This document shows, one piece after another, positions 9,208 to 18,004 of a stretch of 64,000 bases of DNA. The DNA lies in the NCBI RefSeq assembly GCF_021184045.1, contig NZ_CP073710.1, forward strand, positions 434,001 through 498,000. Reading direction: 5' to 3'. The notes under the pieces are model-generated. The model did not search any database and had not been told where the DNA came from. It was given only the letters and a program-made list of their open reading frames with translations. The number at the start of each line of letters is the position of its first letter. Positions within the stretch are counted from its first letter, which is position 1. Both the position numbers and the translations under genes were made by a program. This DNA comes from Methanococcoides orientis. GTDB taxonomy: Archaea > Halobacteriota > Methanosarcinia > Methanosarcinales > Methanosarcinaceae.

Positions 9208-9828
9208 ATGACAGAAGACGAATTTGATGGATATCTCGCTAATATTGGTACTATTTGTTATGAAGCACATGGTAACCTGTATCTTAACATAACCAATAGG
9301 TGCAGTGCAAGTTGTGTATTCTGCATACGCGATGGCACCGATGGTGTTTACGGTTACGACCTTCGCCTCAAAAAAGAGCCTTCTGTCGAAGATATACTGG
9401 GTAAGCTGGATTTGATCGATCTGAGTAAATACCGGGAGGTGGTATTTACGGGGTTCGGCGAGGCGACGCTACGATTTGATGTCCTGCTGGAGGTCACTCA
9501 CTGGCTCAAGGAACGTGGCGTAAAGGTAAGGCTTGATACCAATGGCCATGCCCAGTTGCTTTATCCTGAAAGGAATGTTGTGGCTGAGTTAAAAGAAGCA
9601 GGTCTTGATGAGGTGTCTGTGAGCCTTAATGCAGAATCCGAAAGCAAATATAATGAGTTGTGCAGACCTGCTTTTGAGGGTTCCTATAATGCTATGCTGG
9701 ATTTCACAAGGGATGCCATTGCAGCGGGAATTCAAACCCGTATGACAGTTGTGGGTTTTAATGACATCGATGTTGAAAAATGTGAGAAGATCGCACTTGA
9801 TATCGGTGCTGCGTTCCACGTAAGGTAA
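9208..9828 (+). CDS. Radical SAM protein, TatD-associated type
   Basis: A 206-residue radical SAM protein. The [4Fe-4S]/SAM motif is CSASCVFC, near residue 27, directly after LYLNITNR, and the following DGVYGYDLRLKKEPS is characteristic of the small family found next to TatD nucleases (TIGR04038). Later motifs include VVFTGFGEATLRFD (the GGE-like SAM-binding strand) and VRLDTNGHA. The start at ATG 9208 is set by GAGGAGGGTG 3-12 nt upstream; a TTG at 9193 inside that element is less likely. No TatD gene is adjacent here. The reaction is unknown. Confidence 0.85.
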   Translation: MTEDEFDGYLANIGTICYEAHGNLYLNITNRCSASCVFCIRDGTDGVYGYDLRLKKEPSVEDILGKLDLIDLSKYREVVFTGFGEATLRFDVLLEVTHWLKERGVKVRLDTNGHAQLLYPERNVVAELKEAGLDEVSVSLNAESESKYNELCRPAFEGSYNAMLDFTRDAIAAGIQTRMTVVGFNDIDVEKCEKIALDIGAAFHVR

Positions 9829-10028
9829 TAAATAAAATTTAATAAATAAAACGTAAATGGGTAAGTAAGTAGGTATAGACAAACTTAAGTTGTAGGCAAA
9901 CGAGGTTAAATTTCATTTACCTATGTTTATCTCATGTTTATTTAATACCCATGATATTTATTTGATAATTCTGCTATAGTTCTGCTATATTTATCTCGTA
10001 GCTATTTCCTGCTTATTTCATAGCTATC

Positions 10029-10652
10029 TCAGATGTATTTGAAAAGGTCATCTCTCTTAATATCGTGGAGACGCTTTCTGAGTAGCCCTTTAAGTGTTTT
10101 GATATCTCCTTTTTTTGCACTTGTTGGCGCAATTATGTAATTCCACTGGTCCCACGGAGGGGTAAGGCCAAGTTTTTCAACGATACCATCAAGTCTCTCT
10201 TGCTGTTCTACGTCTTTTATTCGATCCATCTTGTTTATGGCGACAATGGTATCAAATCCAAGTTCATTGAATAGATCGAACATTTCGATGTCTATAGGTA
10301 TCTGATTGCGGCTTTCCCAGCGTTCGACCACATCTATAAATGAAACTGCATCAGTGACAAGGACTGCTATCTTTATTCTGTCGGCATTATCTTCTATGTA
10401 ACGTACGATCTGGTCCTTCACGATGTCCTGCTTTCGGTCTTTCACACCGCTCATGAACCCGAATCCGGGAAGATCCGTAATTAACAGATCAGAACGCAGG
10501 CTATGGGCGGGTTTTAATGTAACTCCCGGACGTTTGCCGACCTTCACTTTTTTACCCGTAAGCTCTCGTATGATGGATGATTTTCCAACATTTGATCTTC
10601 CCGAGAGTATTATCTCGAATTTAGCTTTTTCAAATCCTTGTTCTTTTTTCAT
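10029..10652 (-). CDS. engB: GTP-binding protein EngB
   Basis: A 207-residue small P-loop GTPase of the EngB/YihA family, involved in large ribosomal subunit maturation in bacteria. G1 is GRSNVGKSS near residue 18, the Thr of G2 is in RPGVTLKPA, G3 is DLPGFG near residue 58, and G4 is NKMD around residue 140, with a SAKKG G5. Length is standard. It is monocistronic: 200 bp of AT-rich DNA with repeated TATTT stretches separates it from the convergent radical SAM gene, and the exported protein gene lies 67 bp upstream on the same strand. Confidence 0.93.
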   Translation of the reverse strand: MKKEQGFEKAKFEIILSGRSNVGKSSIIRELTGKKVKVGKRPGVTLKPAHSLRSDLLITDLPGFGFMSGVKDRKQDIVKDQIVRYIEDNADRIKIAVLVTDAVSFIDVVERWESRNQIPIDIEMFDLFNELGFDTIVAINKMDRIKDVEQQERLDGIVEKLGLTPPWDQWNYIIAPTSAKKGDIKTLKGLLRKRLHDIKRDDLFKYI

Positions 10653-10719
10653 GTCTCATTCCTGTAGCCTAAACTATTGGGAGGGCTAAAAAGATTTCGT
10701 TCTATATGAAGATGAGTTC

Positions 10720-11979
10720 TCACTTGTATTCAAGCGCTTCATTGATTATTCTAATCGTGTTATCGAGGATGTCCTTTACAGATCGGATCCTTCCGAATGA
10801 AGGGTATTCAATGTCCTCTCCACCATTTTCTTCAGTTGAAGTTCCAGAAACTTCTGTATTCTGATCATCTTCTGGGATTTCGATGGGTTCTGGTAAATCT
10901 TCCTCTTTTTCAAGTAAGTAGAATTTTTTTGTTTTGAAAGTGTCAGAAAATCCTTTTGAATCTGAGAAGTATACTTTAGCTGAAGGGACTATTAGGTTTC
11001 CCTCAATCTCTTCGATCCTTATAGAATATTCCAGGGTTTTTATTTTATCGGGGAAGATGACCATCTCAGTTGCGGTCTTTCCTTGCATGATAACTGAGTT
11101 TGGCAACATCTCATCATTGATCTCTACATATGCTGCACGATTGCCTTCATTTTTCACTTTTATGGTGATCTCATAAAGCTGTGGGTCATTTCCATCAACT
11201 TTGGCTGTCTTTGTAGCATTGATGTGTGGTCCGTATACAACTAGTTCCGTTGAGTTTGTGTATTGGTAGTACTTTATCCCATTGTCTATTATTTCGATCT
11301 CAGTAGGTGGGATGGTGTAGTTCCCGGGACGTAATGCTTTGACAGAATATTGGATCGTGTTCTTTGAATATGGCCTTATATTGACCTTTTGATCCGCATT
11401 GATATCAGGGTCCATCAATATATTCTCTGGTAATGTTTCGTTTATTAGGACGCTCTGGAATTCTATATTTCGAAGATTGTTGATCTGGATCGCAATAAAG
11501 ACCCTTTCATCAATGTAGGTCTCTTTATATCTGGTTTTGGTGACAAAGATGGTGTTGTTGATCCAGCTATCGATATCTTCCTCTGTAACATTAAGTGTGG
11601 AAACTCCTATCTTTGTGTAGGGTGCTGGGATATCAATTCCCGTAACGACTTCAAAAGCAGTTATGTTCAACCTTTCCCCAAATATCTTAGTGTTGGGTAT
11701 CTGGCTGTTGTTGACCGAGAGCAGTGCACTCCATTCTTCCGAGTCATCGGAGTTAATGGTAAGCATTACGTAATCGGTTTCAATATCAAAAGGTCTTGCC
11801 TTTGAGAAATCATTTGCCTTGATCAGAAAGCCATCTACCTCGATACTATCCCCCCAGTAAAGGGTATGGTTGACCGAATCGTTCCAGTTCGTATTCTCAT
11901 CGGAAGAGGCGATGGCTGTATTTGCACATAGGATTATGGCAAATAAAATGATAAGGCAGATTTTTATTCTCACACGCAT
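10720..11979 (-). CDS. Exported CARDB/BatD-like beta-sandwich protein
   Basis: A 419-residue protein with a clear signal peptide (IKICLIILFAIILCANTAIA, residues 5-24). It consists of beta-rich modules of the CARDB/DUF11 type: IEITIKVKNEG-like strands and the segment GPHINATKTAKVDGNDPQLY correspond to modules in its upstream neighbour. Many N-x-S/T sequons suggest N-glycosylation outside the cell. It starts 7 bp after the stop of the neighbouring gene, so both are one operon. Unlike that neighbour it has no PGF-CTERM tail and no C-terminal membrane helix, so it is probably released or held by its partner. A long acidic linker precedes the last 30 residues. Confidence 0.8.
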   Translation of the reverse strand: MRVRIKICLIILFAIILCANTAIASSDENTNWNDSVNHTLYWGDSIEVDGFLIKANDFSKARPFDIETDYVMLTINSDDSEEWSALLSVNNSQIPNTKIFGERLNITAFEVVTGIDIPAPYTKIGVSTLNVTEEDIDSWINNTIFVTKTRYKETYIDERVFIAIQINNLRNIEFQSVLINETLPENILMDPDINADQKVNIRPYSKNTIQYSVKALRPGNYTIPPTEIEIIDNGIKYYQYTNSTELVVYGPHINATKTAKVDGNDPQLYEITIKVKNEGNRAAYVEINDEMLPNSVIMQGKTATEMVIFPDKIKTLEYSIRIEEIEGNLIVPSAKVYFSDSKGFSDTFKTKKFYLLEKEEDLPEPIEIPEDDQNTEVSGTSTEENGGEDIEYPSFGRIRSVKDILDNTIRIINEALEYK

Positions 11980-11986
11980 GATCTAT

Positions 11987-13579
11987 TTATTTTCTCCTTC
12001 TTATTGCCAGATATACACCTGCAAGTGCAGTAATTGCGAAGATCGATTCGAAACCAGGTTCCACAACCTCTTCATTTGATTCAGTTCCTGGTTGTGAACT
12101 GTCACCATTTGATGGATTACTTGTACTTGATGAAGTTGTGGTCTCTTTCGGTTCAGGAATTTCTACCGTTATCTCAGGCATGTTAGATATTTTTTCACCT
12201 TTGTAGCTTTCCATATCGATAAAAGTTGCAGTTGCAGGTGAAAGTTTGAATGTTCCTTCATCATTCATTTTCAGAATGTATGAATAGCTTCCGGATTCAC
12301 CTTTTCCCAGTACTTTATCAAAGGATGTATCACCACTGACAAAAGTTGAACCTTCCGGGAAATCAGTGGAAGACACTCTTGTGCTTGCATCCCTGTTACC
12401 TTCGTTCTTAGCGGTCACAGTGACTTTAACCTCGGCCCCGGGTTCTACTTTTGTTTTATCCATTTTCTGGGATAGGGTTATGTAAGGTCCATTGATCTCG
12501 ATCTTTGGATCATTTGATTCATATGTATAGGTTTTATCGTTGGAAGCCGTATATGTTGCAACTGCTTCAGGTGATGTGTATTTGCCTGGTTTAATGGGTT
12601 TCAGTGCATAGGAGAAAACTTCAATGGTTTCTCCGGGCTTGAATGATACTGTCTTTTCAAGTGTTACACTGTCTTTAAGTTCCATACTGGAAAGTACGGT
12701 GTCTTTTATTGTAACTGAGTCCATGCTATAAATGCCATAATTGCGGACAGCTACTGAAACATACGCTGTCTCATCCATATAGAGTTCTTCAATAATTGAT
12801 TTTGTAAGTATTAGTTCAGCCTTTGGCATTACGGTTATTTCCTTTTTCTCACTGTCTTCATGGATGTCGCCATTGATGTCTTTAGCTCGTACGGTCACTT
12901 CAATATCAAGATCGGTCTCTTCCCAAAGGTGGGGTACTTCAAGGTCAACCTCTATGATCTCAGATGTTTCATCTTTAGCTAATGTGGTTATGTGGGTCTT
13001 GAGATCTCCATCGGCCAGTTCCATTCCTGCAGGATCTACGATGACCTCAACATCTTGTGCTTCTGCATATCCTTTATTTTTTACAGTGATGGTAGTTACC
13101 ACTTCTTTTGGATTGCTCGGAGATCTTGGATCATACTCGTTCTTTTCAGTCTTGATATCAATGTCGAAGTCAGGAACACCTCTTCTGTATACTTCTATAT
13201 TCACAGTAGGATCTTCCATTTTGCCGGTCCACTGATCGACATTGGTCTTTATTTCCTTGATAAAGAGTTTTACATCCTGTCCATTCTCTTCATCCCTGTA
13301 TTCCCAGCTGTCAGCCAAGCCGAGGGAGGCAATATCTTTGATCTGTCCATCCTTCGAAAGAGATAAGGACACAAACCCATCACTCGAGAAGTCCTCTGCT
13401 TTGATCACATATGTGTCATAGGAATCATCTTTTGCTTCTCCGTTTTCAAAACTATGCCCCCAATGAAGTGTGGTTGTTTCTGTAGATTTCCATTCGATAT
13501 CATCAATTGTGTACGCAGACGCTGTAACTGATAATACACAAAGCACCATTAGTAATATGATCAAAGCTTTCCTGAACAT
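11987..13579 (-). CDS. PGF-CTERM surface protein with CARDB-like repeats
   Basis: A 530-residue exported protein: signal peptide at residues 4-22, then several CARDB/DUF11-like modules (TITVKNKGYAEAQDVEVIVD, SVAVRNYGIYSMDSVTIKD, TVTAKNEGNRDASTRV mark successive repeats). A Ser/Thr/Pro-rich stalk (TTTSSSTSNPSNGD) follows, and then the C-terminal sorting signal EPGFESIF, a hydrophobic helix and RRRK. PGF-CTERM tails are processed by archaeosortase A and replaced by a lipid anchor, so it should sit on the outer face near the S-layer. Module layout WKSTETTTLHWG in the N-terminus parallels WNDSVNHTLYWG in the downstream protein, indicating an ancient duplication. Confidence 0.88.
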   Translation of the reverse strand: MFRKALIILLMVLCVLSVTASAYTIDDIEWKSTETTTLHWGHSFENGEAKDDSYDTYVIKAEDFSSDGFVSLSLSKDGQIKDIASLGLADSWEYRDEENGQDVKLFIKEIKTNVDQWTGKMEDPTVNIEVYRRGVPDFDIDIKTEKNEYDPRSPSNPKEVVTTITVKNKGYAEAQDVEVIVDPAGMELADGDLKTHITTLAKDETSEIIEVDLEVPHLWEETDLDIEVTVRAKDINGDIHEDSEKKEITVMPKAELILTKSIIEELYMDETAYVSVAVRNYGIYSMDSVTIKDTVLSSMELKDSVTLEKTVSFKPGETIEVFSYALKPIKPGKYTSPEAVATYTASNDKTYTYESNDPKIEINGPYITLSQKMDKTKVEPGAEVKVTVTAKNEGNRDASTRVSSTDFPEGSTFVSGDTSFDKVLGKGESGSYSYILKMNDEGTFKLSPATATFIDMESYKGEKISNMPEITVEIPEPKETTTSSSTSNPSNGDSSQPGTESNEEVVEPGFESIFAITALAGVYLAIRRRK

Positions 13580-13757
13580 GGGACCCCTCTTTTAACGATT
13601 GAGATTATGACCTATAATTCTTATTTATCAATTGACAATATATAATATCATATTTTATTTAACTCTTATACCTATAATATATCTACATGAATTAAATACT
13701 TCCAGATGAATCAACCTTTACAAACATCTTTGATTTATATTATTTATCCTATAGAAT

Positions 13758-13771
13758 TTCACAATAGTGAA
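13758..13771. promoter_or_regulatory. Palindromic operator candidate TTCACAATAGTGAA
   Basis: A perfect inverted repeat (TTCAC-AATA-GTGAA) located 80 bp before the HTH regulator gene. It lies between an upstream AT-rich stretch (TTTATATTATTTA, about 13734-13746) and a second possible TATA element (ACATATATATG, about 13774). The identical 16-mer ATTTCACAATAGTGAA plus T recurs at 16836-16852. Autoregulation by the downstream HTH protein is inferred. Confidence 0.5.
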
Positions 13772-13790
13772 TACATATATATGTTACGAA

Positions 13791-13836
13791 GCCATATGCT
13801 ATGAAAGCTGTATGGCATGTAATGTACTATAGCATA
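13791..13836 (+). other. Inverted repeats in leader of HTH regulator
   Basis: TATGCTAT (13795-13802) pairs perfectly with ATAGCATA (13829-13836), and inside or overlapping it GCCATA (13791-13796) pairs with TATGGC (13811-13816). The two pairings are mutually exclusive. The element ends 14 nt before the ATG and overlaps the region used by ribosomes. It could be a leader switch or a second protein-binding site. Confidence 0.35.
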
Positions 13837-13850
13837 GCGTAAGTGATATT

Positions 13851-14171
13851 ATGAATCTGGAAACTCCCTGTCAGGCAGTTGTATGGGATATCCTCCCGGC
13901 TATCCGTGCAGCGCTTGCAATGGAACTTGTAAAGAACGGGATCTCACAGAAAGAAGTTGCAAAGATGTTTGGAATGGCTCCTTCTGCTGTATCTCAGTAC
14001 CTGACAAAAAAACGAGGCTATCGTATAGAATTTGATGACGATGTGAAAGAGTCTATAGCTCGTCTTGCTCTTGAGATACAGGAGGGTAAGGTGGATAATG
14101 TCCCTGCAAAGATCTGTGAGATCTGCAGGTATTTAAGAAGAGGTGAGGGTGCCTGCCCTGTGGAAGATTGA
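13851..14171 (+). CDS. XRE-type HTH regulator with cysteine-rich tail (COG2522-like)
   Basis: A 106-residue predicted DNA-binding protein. Residues ~15-55 hold the helix-turn-helix (LVKNGISQKEVAKMFGMAPSAVSQYLTKKRG). A short helical linker leads to a C-terminal KICEICRYLRRGEGACP, with Cys spacing C-x2-C-x9-C plus an early Cys in ETPCQAV. That cysteine set could bind an iron-sulfur cluster or zinc, making this a plausible sensor; this is inference. The gene is monocistronic, convergent with the sensor kinase gene. It has a palindrome upstream that recurs before the tRNA-Cys-like/thi4 unit, so I propose it controls sulfur or Fe-S genes in this neighbourhood. Confidence 0.85.
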   Translation: MNLETPCQAVVWDILPAIRAALAMELVKNGISQKEVAKMFGMAPSAVSQYLTKKRGYRIEFDDDVKESIARLALEIQEGKVDNVPAKICEICRYLRRGEGACPVED

Positions 14172-14224
14172 CCTGTTCTTCCTCTCTGGAAATATTCGAA
14201 AACGATTCTGTTCTGTTTCCTCTT

Positions 14225-16519
14225 TTATTCTTCATTCTGTTCTTTTTCTGAAACTTCCATCTCATCAATTGGCATGATGAAGGTGAATGTACTTCCAGCT
14301 TCTTTTTTGCTTTTTACCTCTATATTGCCGCCATGTAGTTCCACAAAGGTTTTGACAAGGACAAGTCCAAGTCCGGTTCCCTGATAATTTCTGGAATTAT
14401 CTGATTCGATCTGCTCGAATGGCTGGAATATCTTTTCAATATTTTCCTGAGCAATTCCAATACCTGTGTCAGTAACACTGATTTTCAGTTGATTGTCAAT
14501 ACAGGTTACTGTCAGGTGAACTTCTCCTTTTTCATCTGTAAATTTTATCGCATTACTTAGAAGATTGTAGAGGATTTGCTTGAATTTTGTTTTGTCTGCA
14601 TTTATGGTGGATATGCCTTCTTCAATATTTATCACAAGCTTGATAGCTTTTTTTTGTGCAAGAGGTTTTATGATTGTTACAATATTTGTGACGACCTCTC
14701 TCACATAAAAGACCTCATAATGAATATCCATTTTTCCGGCTTCGACTTTTGAAAGATCAAGAATATCATTAATAAGGTTTAGAAGGTGTTTTCCACTATT
14801 CAATACATTATAAATGTATTTTTCCTGCCTTTTATTAATTGGGCCTGCAATATTTTCGAGAAGTATGTCTGAAAAACCAATTATTGAATTAAGTGGTGTC
14901 CTGAGTTCGTGACTCATGTTTGCAAGGAACATGCTCTTTGTTTGATTGGAGGCTTCTGCTGCCATTTTTGCATTAATTATTTGGTTTTCGGCATTCTTTC
15001 TTTCCGTTATATCAACGATAATTCCCTGCATGTAATTTAGATTATTATTTTTATCAATTTGTAAGAGTGTCTGTTCTTCAACCCAACGAATTTCTCCTGA
15101 TCTTGTTATTATCCGATACTGGCTAAAATGTGGGGTTCTTTTTATAATGCTCTCTGAAAGTATGTCTTCTACGCGTTCAAGATCATCGGGGTGGATGATG
15201 TCTGCATAATTTATTTTTTTTGATATGAAATCATCAGCAACATAACCAAATAGTGCTATGTTCCCGGATACAAGTTCTACTGGCCATCCTTTTTTATTCT
15301 TCCATTTAAAGACAGTTACGGGACTGTGGTCTATTATATCAGCCATTTCTTCATTAAGTTCGCTTGATCTTTGGAGATTATCAAGCAAATGGTTTAATCT
15401 GACTGTAAATTCTCTAAAATCAATGTCAATATCAGTATTTGCTCTGGCATCAAAGTTTCCGGTTAAAGCAGAATCTGAAATGTCTTTAAAGTCATTAACA
15501 ATATTTTCTATATTTTTACTCACAGTTTTTGCTGTAAGGGAGGCAACAAGTCCCATGAGCAATATTGCGATCATCAATATTGTGATTAATTCATTCTTTA
15601 GGTCTATAACTCCTTTGAACATATCATCTTTCGGAACTACAAGTATGAATGAATACTTTCCTTCTTTTGTAGGTTCATAGAATGCGATAACCTGCTTTCC
15701 TGTACTCGGATCTACTGTTTCGATGTGACCACTTTTTCCTTCTTTAATGTCATCTGCCATTATAGTGATATCATCATTGAATTCGTAAAGTGTTTTTTCA
15801 CCGATCCATTCTTTTTTGGTTGGATGTGAAAGGATAAGACCCTCGTTGCTGCTAAGTATGGCATATCCGCTCTGGAATGCTGTAATGTTACTTACAATGC
15901 TGTCCATGCCATTGAGAGTTACATCGACACCCCCAATTCCAATGAACTGTCCGTCACGGAATATCGGTGTTGAGTGACTGATGATTATCTTCTCTGAATA
16001 CCAATATGGCTCCGTTAGCACGTAATTTCCTGTAAGCTTTGGTAATCTGTAGTAATCAAGTTCTTCATAGTTCTGTAAAGGATCAAGGCTAATATTGCCA
16101 TCCAGCTTATTCCAGTATGGGATAAATCTGCCAGTTGAATCATGGCCTGATGTATTTGCATATTCCATGTCTCTCCCATCATATGCATTGGGTTCAAAAC
16201 AGACGTATGTCCCGACAAGCTCCGGATTTTTAATAAGTATCTCCTTTAGGACTTTATTTGCTTCCTCCCGATCGTAGATAAGGCTATCAGAGATCGTGTC
16301 TGCAATGATTTTTGAAAATGCATGATATTTCATTTGATCTGCATTGAATTCGTTTGCATGCTTGCGGGCAATTTCTATGGATTGCTGGTATGCAAGTTCT
16401 TCATGCTGGGATAATGTTGTTGAGATTATTAGCAAAGCTGATACTATAAAAATTAAAAAGGTTCCTGCAACAATATAAACTGTAAGTTTCTTTCTTAAAG
16501 AAATGTCTTTTAGATCCAT
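14225..16519 (-). CDS. Cache-PAS sensor histidine kinase
   Basis: A 764-residue membrane sensor. TM1 is at residues ~13-35, an extracellular double-Cache-like domain at ~40-300 (PYWYSEKIIISHSTPIF and GIGGVDVTLNGMD are typical), and TM2 at ~308-330. A linker then leads to a PAS domain at ~395-510 (DHSPVTVFKWKNKK...GIIVDITERK). The HisKA dimerisation domain carries the phospho-acceptor His537 in ANMSHELRTPLN, and the HATPase_c domain has N-box LYNLLSNAIKFTD, G1 DTGIGI and G2 GTGLGL. It should sense a small extracellular ligand. No response regulator is in the window, so its partner is elsewhere. The gene has its own upstream region and is convergent with the HTH gene. Confidence 0.92.
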   Translation of the reverse strand: MDLKDISLRKKLTVYIVAGTFLIFIVSALLIISTTLSQHEELAYQQSIEIARKHANEFNADQMKYHAFSKIIADTISDSLIYDREEANKVLKEILIKNPELVGTYVCFEPNAYDGRDMEYANTSGHDSTGRFIPYWNKLDGNISLDPLQNYEELDYYRLPKLTGNYVLTEPYWYSEKIIISHSTPIFRDGQFIGIGGVDVTLNGMDSIVSNITAFQSGYAILSSNEGLILSHPTKKEWIGEKTLYEFNDDITIMADDIKEGKSGHIETVDPSTGKQVIAFYEPTKEGKYSFILVVPKDDMFKGVIDLKNELITILMIAILLMGLVASLTAKTVSKNIENIVNDFKDISDSALTGNFDARANTDIDIDFREFTVRLNHLLDNLQRSSELNEEMADIIDHSPVTVFKWKNKKGWPVELVSGNIALFGYVADDFISKKINYADIIHPDDLERVEDILSESIIKRTPHFSQYRIITRSGEIRWVEEQTLLQIDKNNNLNYMQGIIVDITERKNAENQIINAKMAAEASNQTKSMFLANMSHELRTPLNSIIGFSDILLENIAGPINKRQEKYIYNVLNSGKHLLNLINDILDLSKVEAGKMDIHYEVFYVREVVTNIVTIIKPLAQKKAIKLVINIEEGISTINADKTKFKQILYNLLSNAIKFTDEKGEVHLTVTCIDNQLKISVTDTGIGIAQENIEKIFQPFEQIESDNSRNYQGTGLGLVLVKTFVELHGGNIEVKSKKEAGSTFTFIMPIDEMEVSEKEQNEE

Positions 16520-16800
16520 TCAAAAACTCCAATTTTTCTAAAAACAGGATTAAATATTTTGATTCATTGCTAATTATATTATAGTATCTGAAACGATGTT
16601 AACATATATTATATTACATAAATGTATGGCAGCGTCACGACTATCGATGTTAAATTTTGCTTAATTTGGCTATAATCTTATGCAAAAACGTTCTAACTAT
16701 TACTTACTGATTATATTTCAAAATATTTGCAATTAATCTCTCTTTATGAGATGCTGTAAATATTTTACGTTGTCTCCTTCTTTAATTTGCTTACAACATA
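16520..16800. other. AT-rich divergent intergenic region
   Basis: This stretch between the kinase start and the tRNA-Cys promoter has no gene-sized frame with a ribosome binding site. It is very AT-rich, with several possible TATA elements on the minus strand for the kinase. I see no strong repeat in it; the recognisable elements begin at 16801. Confidence 0.6.
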
Positions 16801-16851
16801 ATCTATATATATAATAAATACAATTCACGATTGTGATTTCACAATAGTGAA
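16801..16851 (+). promoter_or_regulatory. TATA box with two tandem operator palindromes before tRNA-Cys/thi4
   Basis: ATCTATATATATAAT (16801-16815) is a strong TATA element. Directly downstream lie TTCACGATTGTGAT (16824-16837, imperfect) and TTCACAATAGTGAA (16838-16851, perfect), which abut each other. They cover the expected transcription start near 16838, a classical repressor position, only 12 nt before the tRNA-like sequence. The perfect copy is identical to the one before the HTH regulator gene at 13851. Confidence 0.55.
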
Positions 16852-16863
16852 TCGGTAACAATT

Positions 16864-16934
16864 GGCTGGATGGCAGAGTGGTTATGTGTCCGACTGCAGA
16901 TCGGAGTACCTAAATTCGATTCTCACTCCGGCCT
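16864..16934 (+). tRNA. tRNA-Cys (GCA)-like gene with a poorly paired T stem
   Basis: The acceptor strands GGCTGGA and TCCGGCC pair over 7 bp (one G-U), with discriminator U73, a Cys identity base. The anticodon stem TCCGA/TCGGA is perfect around loop CTGCAGA (anticodon GCA). The D arm has GCA/TGT pairing and a GTGGTTA loop. The T loop TTCGATT is canonical, but the flanking 5 nt arms CTAAA and CTCAC form at most two scattered pairs where five are expected. CCA is not encoded; a TTTT run follows. Methanosarcina carries atypical tRNA-Cys isoacceptors, so it may be functional, but a pseudogene or tRNA-like leader element is also possible. Confidence 0.7.
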
Positions 16935-17038
16935 TTTAAATAAGATGTAAGGCAAAATGTCTGGCTCTTTTTATGAACCGGCTCAAAATTGCACTTTCTG
17001 GCAACTTACAGATCATCTCTATTAAAATGGGTGAAGAT

Positions 17039-17830
17039 ATGAATCAATTCGCACAAGCAACTGAAAAAGATATTACGCGTTCGATAGTTGAAGAATTCCT
17101 TGGAGATTTCCTTAATCACATAGAAAGTGATGTTATCATTGTTGGCGGAGGGCCAAGTGGACTTGTAGCAGCAAGGGATCTTGCTTCCAAAGGCCTAAAG
17201 ACCGTTGTGCTTGAGAGCAACAATTACTTTGGTGGCGGCTTCTGGTTAGGTGGTTACCTGATGAACAAGGTTACAGTAAGAGCGCCTGCACAGAGGATCT
17301 TTGACCAGCTTGGTGTTCCTTACAAGGAAGTACCTGATATAAAGGAAGGTCTCTATGTTGCAGATGCACCATCTGCCTGTTCCAAGTTGATCTCAGCTGC
17401 CTGTGATGCAGGTGCTTTCATGCTGAACATGAACAAGTTCGATGATGTTGTTCTCAGGGACGGACGTGTTTGCGGTGCTGTTACCAACTGGACACCTGTC
17501 TCAGCATTACCACGCGCTATAACCTGTGTGGATCCTGTGGCTATCGAGACGAAATGCGTTATTGATGCAACAGGACACGATGCGGTCGTGGCCAACTCAC
17601 TTGCAAACCGTGGTCTGGTAGACCTTAAAGGCTTCCTGGGAATGGATGTTGATAATTCCGAAGATGCTGTGGTGAACAACACTTCTGAGCTTTACCCGGG
17701 ACTCGTAGTTACAGGAATGGCCGCAGCTACATGTTTTGGTCTTTCCAGAATGGGTCCTACCTTTGGTGGCATGTTGGAATCCGGTGTAAAAGCTGCAAAG
17801 ATCGCTGAAGAGATCGTAAGGTCCAGATAA
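17039..17830 (+). CDS. thi4: Thiamine thiazole synthase Thi4, Cys type
   Basis: A ~263-residue protein of the Thi4 family, which makes the ADP-thiazole moiety of thiamine from NAD and glycine; paralogous use as ribulose-1,5-bisphosphate-forming enzyme is known in some methanogens. The dinucleotide-binding motif is VIIVGGGPSGLVAARDLA near residue 35, followed by ESNNYFGGGFWLGGYLMN. At the sulfur-donor position the motif reads TCVDP (Cys163), as in yeast and Haloferax suicide-type Thi4; the sulfide-using methanogen enzymes have His there. Start ATG 17039 follows GGTGA by 4 nt; ATG 17027 is an alternative. It lies ~100 bp behind the tRNA-Cys-like gene and probably shares its promoter. Confidence 0.9.
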   Translation: MNQFAQATEKDITRSIVEEFLGDFLNHIESDVIIVGGGPSGLVAARDLASKGLKTVVLESNNYFGGGFWLGGYLMNKVTVRAPAQRIFDQLGVPYKEVPDIKEGLYVADAPSACSKLISAACDAGAFMLNMNKFDDVVLRDGRVCGAVTNWTPVSALPRAITCVDPVAIETKCVIDATGHDAVVANSLANRGLVDLKGFLGMDVDNSEDAVVNNTSELYPGLVVTGMAAATCFGLSRMGPTFGGMLESGVKAAKIAEEIVRSR

Positions 17831-18004
17831 TATCTTATGGATAGGCAGTTTATGCTGTTCTATCCTTCCCTCTATTATTTTATGCTGTAATTTTACAGTA
17901 AATGGTTAACGCTTTATACAGTTGCCAATATAATCTCTGTATATCATTTAATCTCTGCTAAGGCTGTTTGTGGCAGTCATCGATGGTGTCTTGAGCAGAG
18001 CAAT

